Assembly: GCA_002495625.1 (NCBI GenBank)
Contig: DAGC01000002.1
Location: 515,326 to 579,325 of the forward strand
From: Methanobacterium sp. UBA375
GTDB taxonomy: Archaea; Methanobacteriota; Methanobacteria; Methanobacteriales; Methanobacteriaceae
Length of the DNA: 64,000 nucleotides
Reading direction: 5' to 3'
Below, in pieces: positions 1 through 8,028 of the stretch. Position numbers and translations under genes: made by a program. Below the pieces are notes generated by a model. That model was not told where the DNA came from. It ran no database searches and saw nothing but the letters and a program-made list of their open reading frames with translations. Position 1 is the stretch's first letter, and every line of letters begins with the position of its first letter.

Positions 1-5
1 TTTTA

Positions 6-57
6 GATCACGTGATCAATTTTTGATCATATAAAATTTATGATCAATTTTTGATCA
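6..57. promoter_or_regulatory. Cluster of TGATCA palindromes, operator-like
   Basis: The sequence shows a 12-bp perfect palindrome GATCACGTGATC at 6-17, followed by two identical 17-bp units (TGATCA, ATTTT, TGATCA) at 13-29 and 41-57, starting 28 bp apart. The spacing and dyad symmetry suggest sites for a dimeric DNA-binding protein. No regulator gene is visible in the window edge, and the next convincing start codon is at 196. Between 72 and 190 there is only a very short reading frame. Function is inferred. Confidence 0.4.
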
Positions 58-195
58 GTTGGGGTTTTAAAATGGATATAACAAATGAACATATATTGAA
101 TGGGTTAGAGACGTATTCAGTGATAAACTTTTGAAATCTGTTAAAAGAAGGGGAAACTCAAGGGATTAATATAAAAATGGTAAAGTTCTGATACT

Positions 196-429
196 ATGTC
201 TAAAGAGGAATATGAACGTTCTGTTAAAGAAATAAAAGAATTAAATGAAGAGTTCTATGCTTTACCCGATGAAGGGCCTGTTCCGGATGAATTCTATTTT
301 AAACATAGAAAAGTTATTGATGGATTATTAGAAAGTAAAAAGTTAACTAGTGAAGAATTTCACAACCTAACTGATGAATTCCAGTATAAGCTCATAGACG
401 ATAGAGATAACATTATACCACTAGAATAA
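196..429 (+). CDS. Small acidic hypothetical protein
   Basis: A 77-residue, highly charged protein, rich in Glu, Asp and Lys, with no Cys, no signal peptide and no membrane segment. Its predicted character is helical in residues 1-20 and 36-70. I do not recognise a family. There is no good ribosome binding site in front of the ATG. It sits between the TGATCA repeats and a broken HicB-like gene on the other strand, so it could belong to a decayed toxin-antitoxin or mobile region. Reality of the gene is moderately likely from composition alone. Confidence 0.4.
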   Translation: MSKEEYERSVKEIKELNEEFYALPDEGPVPDEFYFKHRKVIDGLLESKKLTSEEFHNLTDEFQYKLIDDRDNIIPLE

Positions 430-550
430 AAGACGAGCTAATACAGATCCGGAAAGGTTTCCCTGTGATGTTAAAATTGGAATAAGTATGTGGGTAGGTT
501 AAGATCATCATGGAGTTCAAACCTTTAACTACATACAATATAAACTTCCA

Positions 551-741
551 TTAGATATCCAAATCATATTCATCTGATTCTAATCGATCCTTCTATATGT
601 AGGCTTATAAACATCCCTAATATTCTCCAATACTTTCTCATAGCTGTCTCCTTGGGCGTAACATCCTTGAAGTTCTGGAGTAAATGCATAATAGCCATCT
701 TCGTCCTTTTCGATTACAATGGAAATTCTATACTTTTTCAT
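551..741 (-). pseudogene. HicB-like antitoxin (UPF0150 fold), C-terminus frameshifted
   Basis: Starting at the ATG ending at 741 the strand encodes a 53-residue protein with the typical small HicB-like pattern: a beta strand RISIVIEKDEDGYYAF, then PELQGCYAQGDSYEKVLENIRD. This frame stops at 580-582. The expected family ending (a helix followed by DRLESDEYDLDI) is found in another frame ending at 551, so the two parts are separated by an indel. No HicA toxin gene is next to it; many archaeal UPF0150 proteins are also solitary. What is seen is the frameshift; loss of function is inferred. Confidence 0.6.
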
Positions 742-858
742 TTAATATACCTCAGAAATTTTGACTAAATTTTATAATTACATTAGATTTGGTCACACAT
801 TATGTTTATCTGAAAGCATTTTAACTTTACATGAATACTTTAAAATTAATATTAAGGT

Positions 859-1797
859 TTAATTCGAGGTTTCAATTAATTTATCAGCCAAATCACTTAT
901 AAAATCAAATTTAGCTAATTTGTTTAGCCATTCCTCTGGAATACCAGATTCACCATAGTAAGCACCCGCTATCTGGCCATAGATAGCTCCCACAGTATCA
1001 GCATCATCTCCCAGATTAACTGCTTTTAAACATCCTTCCTCAAAAGAATCAGTGTTATGGAAAGCCCATAATGCAGCTTCAAGGGACCTGACCACAAATC
1101 CCCTCCCATTTATTTCCGGGGGATTTTTATTTTTATAAGAGCCACAGGCAATCTCATCTATCTCTCCTTCCAGTATATTCTCATCCCAGTATCCCGGGAT
1201 AGGAGAGTACCTTCGAGAGAGAATTGCTTCCTTAGACCCACCATTAACTGCACCAACAATCAAACCCGCCGCGTATCTACAGGCATCAATAGCTAAAGGG
1301 TGTTGATGGGTTGTTCTGGAACTATCACCAGCGAGTTCAATGGCTAAGTTGGGATTACGAAAATAAAATAAGGGTACAGGAGCAAGGCGCATCAAAGAAC
1401 CATTACCTGCTGATCGCTCATGATCTGGACCGGAAAATGGTTCACCAGTTCTTTCGTATCTCCTTAATGCTTTACGAGTGGTGTTTCCAATATCGAAGCA
1501 GCTGCCATTAACACTTAAATATCCTTCATGATACCATCTCAGGTATTTGTTTATCTGGTCTTCCGGGTCAAATCCTTTCATCTCAATAAGACTCTGTGCT
1601 AAACATAGAGCGGTAGATGTATCATCAGTCCATTCACCCGGCTTTAGATCGAATACTCCACCACCAACCATATCAGTTACAGGCTCAAATGTACCTGGTG
1701 ACTGGAATTCCAGGGGGACACCCAGGGCGTCGCCTACTGCCAGGCCGATGAGGGATCCTCTGAATTTATTGGTTATTTCCTTATTAAGTTTAGCCAT
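859..1797 (-). CDS. ADP-ribosylglycohydrolase family protein (DraG-like)
   Basis: This 312-residue protein has the family's metal-binding signatures: GLAVGDALG at 18-26, TDDTS at 57-61, DIGNT around 102-106 and GDDADT at 263-268, which in the family hold the two Mg2+ ions that position ADP-ribose. Length is normal for the family. The predicted reaction is hydrolysis of an ADP-ribose bond on a protein, nucleic acid or small molecule; the substrate cannot be read from sequence. It lies 28 bp downstream of the J-domain gene on the same strand and may be cotranscribed. There is no nitrogenase context, so a DraG role in nitrogenase control is not implied. Confidence 0.88.
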   Translation of the reverse strand: MAKLNKEITNKFRGSLIGLAVGDALGVPLEFQSPGTFEPVTDMVGGGVFDLKPGEWTDDTSTALCLAQSLIEMKGFDPEDQINKYLRWYHEGYLSVNGSCFDIGNTTRKALRRYERTGEPFSGPDHERSAGNGSLMRLAPVPLFYFRNPNLAIELAGDSSRTTHQHPLAIDACRYAAGLIVGAVNGGSKEAILSRRYSPIPGYWDENILEGEIDEIACGSYKNKNPPEINGRGFVVRSLEAALWAFHNTDSFEEGCLKAVNLGDDADTVGAIYGQIAGAYYGESGIPEEWLNKLAKFDFISDLADKLIETSN

Positions 1798-1825
1798 GGT
1801 TCATCAGCATCTATTAAATTCATAA

Positions 1826-3421
1826 TTAACCTTTTTTAACCTTTGTACCGCATTTAGTACAGAAATTTAAATTGGAAGGCAGTGTTGTTGAACATTTTGG
1901 ACATATTATTTCAGATTTATCAAGGGGTGCTCCACAATTTCCGCAGAACTTATTATCTGGTTCAATGGGACTTGAACATCGTGGACATCTATTAGGATCA
2001 TTGTTATGTGTTTTTTGACCTTGATGGGTTTTGTTTCTGTTGGGTGGTTGGATTCTGGGGCGTTGTTGTATGTTGAATTTTTTTGCAAGTATTTCCTTTG
2101 CAACTGTTCTAACTTGTTTGCTTGGATCCTTTAAACACTTAGTTATAGGATCAACGGCTCGAATGTCACCAATTTCGCCAAGAGCAATGATTGATAAACG
2201 GCGCACAGTGCTACTTTCATCTGATAATGATTTAATCAGAGGTTCAACGGCACGAAGATTCTTGATTTTACCTAAAGCTTCTGCTGATCGGGTACGTACC
2301 TTTTTTTCAGGATCATGAAGGGCACTTATCAGTGGGGGAACAGCTCTTTCGTCTCCAATAAGAGATAATGCAAGGGCTGCCCTTCTACGAACGAATCTTT
2401 CCCTATCATTTAACAACACAGTTAAAGGTTCAACACCTTGAGGGTTACCCATCTGACCAAGAATATCTGCTGATTTCCTTCTAACCACATCATCATCACT
2501 TCTAGTGGCAAGTATAACATCTTCAAAGGCAACTTCATTCATTGCTGCAAGAATCCTTACAGCTGAATAATTAACTTCTTTATCAGGATTATTTAATATG
2601 TTAATCAGTGGTTTAACTGCTGGTTTACCTATTTTAAGTAATTTATCCCATTCTCTCTTAGAAATATAATATTCGGCACTTAGTTCATCATGGGAAGGAA
2701 CCCATCCGATCATACTCAAGGATTTGTATATCTCGTTTTGCACTTCACTTCTTTCATCCTTCAATGCAGAAATAAGCGGTTCAACTGCACGCCGGTCACC
2801 TATTTTACCTAAAGCTTTAACAACCCGATATCTCACTTTACATTCTTGATCATGGAGGGCTGCTATCAAGGAAGAAACAGCTCTTTCATCCCCGATCAAG
2901 TTAAGTGCATGAGCCGCCCTTCTACGAACGAAACTATTAGTATCGGTTAAAAGCACGGTTAAAGGCATTAAACCATTAGGATTACCCATCTTACCCAGAA
3001 TATCACAGGCTTTTCTCCTTAAAACATCATCCGTATTACGTGTAAGTCTTAAGACTGCTTCAAATGCCGGTTCCCCTATCTCTACTAAGGCTTGAACGGC
3101 ATGGTTACGCATACTACTATCTGGATCATTCAATGAACTAATTAAATTGATGATTATTTGTTCTAAACTGCTACCGTAGCCCTTCTTATCTGAAACTGTA
3201 CCCCAATTTTTATAGTCAGAATCATAGAACTCCCGTTTAATGGGATCAATTAAAAATTCATAGGCTTCATTTATCTGTTTCATTTTATGTTCAGCATCGG
3301 GATCATCATTTACATCGGGATGGTACTTTTTAGCTAGAGCCCGATAGGCCTTTTTTATTTCATCAGGAGTAGCATCGTAACTTACGCCCAAAATTTTATA
3401 GTAATCAAATTTATCTCTCAT
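1826..3421 (-). CDS. J-domain protein with HEAT repeats and two C-terminal zinc ribbons
   Basis: A 531-residue protein from the ATG at 3421; the upstream in-frame GTG at 3430 is part of a GTGAT ribosome binding site. Residues 1-70 are a DnaJ J domain with the HPD tripeptide near 34-36. About ten HEAT/PBS-lyase type repeats follow (roughly 80-440), recognisable by recurring DERAVxPLIxALxDxxxxVRxxAxxALGKIG. The end carries two CxxC..CxxC zinc ribbons. There is no DnaJ Gly/Phe or cysteine-rich central domain, so it is a J-domain adaptor that probably recruits DnaK to something bound by the HEAT solenoid; the partner is unknown. It heads a cluster of zinc-ribbon proteins on the minus strand. Confidence 0.85.
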   Translation of the reverse strand: MRDKFDYYKILGVSYDATPDEIKKAYRALAKKYHPDVNDDPDAEHKMKQINEAYEFLIDPIKREFYDSDYKNWGTVSDKKGYGSSLEQIIINLISSLNDPDSSMRNHAVQALVEIGEPAFEAVLRLTRNTDDVLRRKACDILGKMGNPNGLMPLTVLLTDTNSFVRRRAAHALNLIGDERAVSSLIAALHDQECKVRYRVVKALGKIGDRRAVEPLISALKDERSEVQNEIYKSLSMIGWVPSHDELSAEYYISKREWDKLLKIGKPAVKPLINILNNPDKEVNYSAVRILAAMNEVAFEDVILATRSDDDVVRRKSADILGQMGNPQGVEPLTVLLNDRERFVRRRAALALSLIGDERAVPPLISALHDPEKKVRTRSAEALGKIKNLRAVEPLIKSLSDESSTVRRLSIIALGEIGDIRAVDPITKCLKDPSKQVRTVAKEILAKKFNIQQRPRIQPPNRNKTHQGQKTHNNDPNRCPRCSSPIEPDNKFCGNCGAPLDKSEIICPKCSTTLPSNLNFCTKCGTKVKKG

Positions 3422-3527
3422 TGAAATCACAATATTATTGAAATTAATCTAACATGAATTTATTGTACACATAGAACCCTGTTTAAAAAATTAGTATAAA
3501 ATAACTGATTTAACGCTAAATTATCAC

Positions 3528-4463
3528 TTATCGTCTTCCTACCTTCGATCCACACACTCCACAAAACATTTCATGACCGTTTAATTTTTCGCCACATTGA
3601 AGGCAGAAGATAAACAGTTCATCCCCATTTTCCTCACTATGCCGTTGAAGAATCTCCTGGTATTTCCCTGAATCTATCCATTTAATTATTTCTGAGGCCC
3701 TCATCACAGTCCATGGATGAGTTTTATCCATGATAATGATTGATTTACCGATTTTATCCAAAGTATTATAGTCAAAGCCTTTAAATTCCCTAGCCTGTTG
3801 TAAAAAAATGTCCTTATCAATTTTTTCATAGAAATTTCTAGGAACACCTGACATCTTCATTAAAGCGGTTACCACCGCATCCTCATTTTGACAGGCCAGT
3901 AAACCTGCTCTATCTGCTGTAAACTCAGACATCCTATACCAGTATAATAATGATAATTCTAAACCGGCAAATACCAATCCACCTATGCCCAGCGTTGCCG
4001 TTGCAATAGCATCACCTAAAATAGGAAAGACAATTGCCATTTCATGATATAACATGTGACCGCTCTTGATATGTCCCACTTCATGGCCAATGAGATAGAG
4101 TAATTCTTTATGGTCCAGTAAATCCACAGCTCCGGATGTGATGACGATTAAAGGATTTTCTGAACCAGTAGTAAAACCGTTTACACTGTAATCCCACTGA
4201 ATATATAGATCTGGGATATTTTGAAGGTATAATATGGAGCAAGCTTCCTCTAAAATTTCATAAATCTCTGGAAAATTTTTTTCATTAACTTTTAAATAAC
4301 TACCAGTATACATCAATCTAAAAAATCTTTCAACAGCGTGTTTGTTGTACTTCCTTGCTAATTTCTCCAATCCAGGTGTGCCCTCCAGTGCATTTAAAGC
4401 TTGTCTGTCAAGGCTATGTTCATATTCCTGAGGACTTAATAAAATCAATTTTTTTCTATCCAT
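3528..4463 (-). CDS. M48-family zinc metallopeptidase with C-terminal zinc ribbon
   Basis: 311 residues. The catalytic motif HEVGH is at 127-131, with the third zinc ligand expected at E180 in SEFTADRAG, as in HtpX/Ste24-type M48 peptidases. Around 143-172 there is a hydrophobic stretch that could be one or two membrane passes. The last 27 residues form a zinc ribbon (CLQCG and CGVCG). Family knowledge: M48 proteases cleave membrane or misfolded proteins. It shares the C-terminal ribbon with its neighbours on either side, 38 bp and about 100 bp away, suggesting a joint role in protein quality control. That role is inference. Confidence 0.82.
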   Translation of the reverse strand: MDRKKLILLSPQEYEHSLDRQALNALEGTPGLEKLARKYNKHAVERFFRLMYTGSYLKVNEKNFPEIYEILEEACSILYLQNIPDLYIQWDYSVNGFTTGSENPLIVITSGAVDLLDHKELLYLIGHEVGHIKSGHMLYHEMAIVFPILGDAIATATLGIGGLVFAGLELSLLYWYRMSEFTADRAGLLACQNEDAVVTALMKMSGVPRNFYEKIDKDIFLQQAREFKGFDYNTLDKIGKSIIIMDKTHPWTVMRASEIIKWIDSGKYQEILQRHSEENGDELFIFCLQCGEKLNGHEMFCGVCGSKVGRR

Positions 4464-4500
4464 GTAAATTAACTCCTATATTAAAAAAAATAGTAAAGTT

Positions 4501-5184
4501 TTACTCCTTATTTAAACTGATTTTATGTTCCAGGACACCACCACATTCACATTCACTGGTAAAATCATCAGCAGATTCACCAGGCTGCAAGTGGTAGTAA
4601 CCACCACAATTATCACAGACCAGATATCCCGGGCTTAATTTAGGCTTAACACGGGGTTTTATCTCTGGATTTTTCTTACTATTGGAGTTCCCTGCAGCGT
4701 CAATCATCTGCCCTAGATCATCAACGGCCTGATTTAAAATCCCACCAAATTCTTTCACCACACTCTTACCAGAACTAATGAACTGTTCCACATTCTCATC
4801 CTTAGGTGGGTTTTTGAATCCATTAGATTCTCTCTTTTGCCTTAACCTTTCATTGATATCGGCACTTGTTGGAGATCTTTTAGCCTTGAGAGAAGCCCCG
4901 CACTTGGTGCAAAACTGCAGTCCCGGTGAGATTTCACTTGAACATTCGGGACATTTTTCTGTATCTCCAGATTTTTGTCCAACTTTTACTCCACACTCTG
5001 TACAGAAGTTAAGTCCTGGACTGAGTTCAGTATGACAATTAGGACAGGTTATTATCTCATTAGGTTGATCCTGAGTTTCAGGTTTAACAGGCTTACCACA
5101 TTCAAAACAAAATTTACTAATCTTTGGTATCTCAGCATTACATTCAGTACAAAAAATAGTTTCTTTAGAATTATTGTCCCCCAT
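4501..5184 (-). CDS. Multi-zinc-ribbon protein
   Basis: 227 residues. Three tandem zinc ribbons of the CxxC..FCxxCG type occupy roughly residues 12-97 (CTECNAE, CPNCHTE and CPECSSE followed by FC.ECG or FCTKCG), then a charged helical linker to about 175, then a fourth divergent ribbon with CDNCGGYY and a CECGG end. No membrane segment. Such proteins usually act as protein or nucleic-acid scaffolds; no enzymatic residues are seen. It lies between the M48 protease and exonuclease III on the same strand. Confidence 0.65.
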   Translation of the reverse strand: MGDNNSKETIFCTECNAEIPKISKFCFECGKPVKPETQDQPNEIITCPNCHTELSPGLNFCTECGVKVGQKSGDTEKCPECSSEISPGLQFCTKCGASLKAKRSPTSADINERLRQKRESNGFKNPPKDENVEQFISSGKSVVKEFGGILNQAVDDLGQMIDAAGNSNSKKNPEIKPRVKPKLSPGYLVCDNCGGYYHLQPGESADDFTSECECGGVLEHKISLNKE

Positions 5185-5229
5185 ACTATCTCCTAAAAAT
5201 AAATCACAAGATATGATATATATTTCTTA

Positions 5230-6012
5230 CTATTTAGTAACAAGCTCGATACCGATGGGGCAGTGATCAGATCCTACAACATCTGAACAGATAAATGCAT
5301 CTTTAACTTTATCCTTTAAACTTTCAGTTATGAAGAAATGGTCTAAACGCATACCAATATTCTTCTCCCGGGCATTATGGCCATAACTCCACCAAGTATA
5401 CTGATCACCTTCACTATTAAACATCCGAAAAGTATCAAGGAATCCATGGCCTATCAAGCGGTTAATAAGTGCCCTTTCAACCTGTAGGAAACCCGGATTT
5501 TTAGATGCATATTTAGGGTTGGCCAGGTCCAGTTGATTATGTGCAATGTTGAAATCACCACACACCACTACTTTCTCGCCAGCATTGCTTAACCCTTCCA
5601 TATGCTCTAAGAAATGGGAGTAGAAAGTAAATTTATTCTTTAATTTCTGTTCTTGTACTACTTTATCCGAATCTGCTCCACTGGGAAAATAGATGTTAAA
5701 AAGAGTAAAATCGGTGTATTCTGCCTTTAAAATTCTACCAGGATACTTATTTTTCCCGAATTTGTAATCAATATTTAATGGTTCTATTTTGGAGTAGATA
5801 GCTACTCCAGCATATCGTGCATCATGGTAAGTAGAATAATAGGAATGATAATCATCAAAACAGTTAACAGTGCTTCTTAGCTGTTTTTCGGATCCTTTAG
5901 TCTCCTGCATACAGATTATTTCTGGGTTAGTTTCTGTTAGCTGATTTAAATGGTTGTCGGTGTGTCTTTTTCTTAAACCATTTACGTTCCATGATAGAAT
6001 TGTTAATTTCAT
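5230..6012 (-). CDS. xth: Exodeoxyribonuclease III / AP endonuclease
   Basis: 260 residues, full length for the ExoIII/APE family. Visible catalytic residues are N9 in LSWNVNG, E37 in MQETKG, the D-x-N pair in CGDFNIAH, and D249-H250 in GSDHCPIG. It should cleave DNA 5' to abasic sites and has 3' exonuclease activity in base excision repair, in the cytoplasm. It starts with MKLTILSWNVNG, so the start is certain. It is flanked on both sides by zinc-ribbon genes on the same strand, with gaps of about 45 and 62 bp, and may be carried in their transcript. Confidence 0.92.
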   Translation of the reverse strand: MKLTILSWNVNGLRKRHTDNHLNQLTETNPEIICMQETKGSEKQLRSTVNCFDDYHSYYSTYHDARYAGVAIYSKIEPLNIDYKFGKNKYPGRILKAEYTDFTLFNIYFPSGADSDKVVQEQKLKNKFTFYSHFLEHMEGLSNAGEKVVVCGDFNIAHNQLDLANPKYASKNPGFLQVERALINRLIGHGFLDTFRMFNSEGDQYTWWSYGHNAREKNIGMRLDHFFITESLKDKVKDAFICSDVVGSDHCPIGIELVTK

Positions 6013-6074
6013 ATAAATAGTCTAAATTAAGTATATATACAAATAACATTACAATGAAGGAAAATAATTTACAA

Positions 6075-7133
6075 CTATTCTAATTTAGCAATATTCCCCA
6101 TGATAGCTGCTCTAAGAACCACTCCATTTAAGGGTAAGGATATTCTTCCACTTTCACCAGTGAAATTCAAAGAAGTGTTCTGTGTTCCAGTAAAATACTC
6201 TGTTTTCTGTTTGTTTTCTCTTTGTGAGCCGATTCCATCATTAAATGGTTCAATAGCAACTATCTTCCTCAAATCAATATTTACAGTTTTTTTATCACCT
6301 AAAAAGATCAATCTCTTATTAGTTAAGATTAAGGTACCTTGATCAATCTTCTTAATTTCATCATGAGACACACTACGAGCTGAAACACCACCAAGACGGA
6401 AAGAAACACCCTTAGCCACCCTAAAAGAAGGACCACCATAACCCCCAATGGTTTGTCTTACAGATCGTGCTTCAAGGAATGAAACGTTATTCATCACTAA
6501 GTTGGTTTTTTCATTCTTTTTAGGAATAATTGGGGATGTTGAACTGTTTGTAAGGTTTACGTTACCATTAACCAGTTTATCCATGAAAAGGTTGATGTCT
6601 CTATTTCTTTGTTCTTCCACTTCCTGTTTTTTTCTCTGTTCTAATGCTTTAGCTTCTTGTATCTCTCGTTGTTTATGTTCTCTGTCAATTCTTCTCTGTT
6701 CCTCATCGGAAACTCCACCATTAGCTATCCTGGTCCATTCCTCAAAGGTTAAAGGTTTATTTTTATATTTCTGCCAGATTGGATTGTTAAGTTCATGGAT
6801 ACGTGTAAGTTTGTATTTATCACCCTTCTCTTCAAATACAGCTCCACAATGACTGCAAGTATAGATTACTTTATCTCCAATTCCCAGTGTTCCTTTATGA
6901 ACACTTTCCGTTAGGAATCCGGTGTTACATGCCGGGCAATCAGGATCCTTTTCTTCAGTTAAACTTGCACCACATTCTTGACAGAATTTAGCGTCTCCAG
7001 TATTGCCATGGCCACAGCTAGGACAATATATTAAATCAAGTTCAGTACCGCACTCTTCACAAAAACGAGCGTTATCAGGATTTTCTGTGCCGCAATTGTT
7101 ACAGACAATCATTTTAATCTTATAAAGATTCAT
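6075..7133 (-). CDS. Zinc-ribbon protein with C-terminal PH-like (GRAM-type) domain
   Basis: 352 residues. Two N-terminal zinc ribbons (CNNCG..FCEECG and CPSCG..FCQECG, residues about 11-57) are followed by a third CxxC pair set (CPACN..CSHCG). A Glu/Arg-rich coiled coil covers about 140-185. The C-terminal 130 residues have the pattern of bacterial PH/GRAM domains, including TLILTNKRLIFLGDKKTVNIDLRKIVAIE. PH-like domains bind membranes or proteins. The start ATG overlaps the stop of the upstream channel gene by 4 bases, so the two are probably translationally coupled. An internal ATG at 7112 is an alternative start. Confidence 0.75.
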   Translation of the reverse strand: MNLYKIKMIVCNNCGTENPDNARFCEECGTELDLIYCPSCGHGNTGDAKFCQECGASLTEEKDPDCPACNTGFLTESVHKGTLGIGDKVIYTCSHCGAVFEEKGDKYKLTRIHELNNPIWQKYKNKPLTFEEWTRIANGGVSDEEQRRIDREHKQREIQEAKALEQRKKQEVEEQRNRDINLFMDKLVNGNVNLTNSSTSPIIPKKNEKTNLVMNNVSFLEARSVRQTIGGYGGPSFRVAKGVSFRLGGVSARSVSHDEIKKIDQGTLILTNKRLIFLGDKKTVNIDLRKIVAIEPFNDGIGSQRENKQKTEYFTGTQNTSLNFTGESGRISLPLNGVVLRAAIMGNIAKLE

Positions 7134-7891
7134 TTATCCTTTTTATTGGAATTAGTTAATTTCTGTATCTCTGATTGCATATCTATGACTAATTTCTTCA
7201 ATTCTTTAATTTCAGATTCTTCCTTTTCAGACTCTTCTTTTCCGGATCTTTTCACCAGATACGATGCTATAGAAGCGGTTAGCATCCCTATAAATGTAAT
7301 CCCGATCAGCATCATTGGAACGGCAATTAATCTACCATAAAAGGTACCAGGATTAATGTCACTGCTACCAGCAACGGTTGTCGTCAAGGTGAACCAAAAA
7401 GAGTCCCATAAACTATGAACCTCTGGATTAATACCGCTTTCCAGTATATAAAATACTATAGTTCCAGAGAAAATAGTGAAAATTAATATACCTACGGCGA
7501 AATCAAGATGTGTTTCTCTAAAAAAATCTAATATGTACTTTAAATCTCTTCTAAATAGTGCAAATATCCTCACTAATCTGAATAACCTTAAAATTCGGAC
7601 CAGTCTAAATAAACGAAATAGTCTGAGTGCGAAAAAATCAAATGGAATCATGGCTATGATGTCCGGCCAATTTTTCTTTATAAAAGCCCATTTGTTCTTT
7701 TCTTCTCTCATTCTATAAATAAAGTCAAAAAACAATATAACACAGACAGCTAAATCAAAATCGATGATTATATTAGTTAAATAAGGGTTTAAATCATAAA
7801 ATGTGATTAATATTAGTAAAACAATGTCTGCTATTATTAAAATTATGATAATAGCTTCAAATATGCTTCTAATATTGAATTTAGTCTTCAT
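7130..7891 (-). CDS. Voltage-gated-type ion channel with non-canonical selectivity filter
   Basis: 253 residues from the ATG at 7891 (the GTG at 7900 is within a GTGAT ribosome binding site). Six membrane segments are visible. S4 is a textbook voltage sensor with Arg every third residue: RLFRLFRLVRILRLFRLVR at about 92-110. The pore loop reads TTTVAGSSDINP where K+ channels have T-V-G-Y-G-D, so K+ selectivity is doubtful. A short C-terminal coiled coil ends the protein. Known family: 6-TM cation channel. The cation is not assignable. Compare the canonical channel at 51558-52409. Confidence 0.78.
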   Translation of the reverse strand: MKTKFNIRSIFEAIIIILIIADIVLLILITFYDLNPYLTNIIIDFDLAVCVILFFDFIYRMREEKNKWAFIKKNWPDIIAMIPFDFFALRLFRLFRLVRILRLFRLVRIFALFRRDLKYILDFFRETHLDFAVGILIFTIFSGTIVFYILESGINPEVHSLWDSFWFTLTTTVAGSSDINPGTFYGRLIAVPMMLIGITFIGMLTASIASYLVKRSGKEESEKEESEIKELKKLVIDMQSEIQKLTNSNKKDK

Positions 7892-7984
7892 TTCAATCAC
7901 ATTTGTATTAAAATTCGTTACATAGTTATTACACTCTTATTATTTACTATCATGTATTTAAACGTTTATTACTTAATATAATTG

Positions 7985-7993
7985 AATATATAA
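7985..7993 (+). promoter_or_regulatory. Probable TATA box of the DISARM-like operon
   Basis: AATATATAA lies about 36-44 bp in front of the helicase-nuclease start at 8029, a spacing that fits an archaeal TATA box with a short leader. All six downstream genes follow without a gap large enough for another obvious promoter, so this may serve the whole operon. Inferred from position and sequence only. Confidence 0.45.
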
Positions 7994-8028
7994 GATCATC
8001 ATATCATCCCTTGTTACTCTAATTCAAT

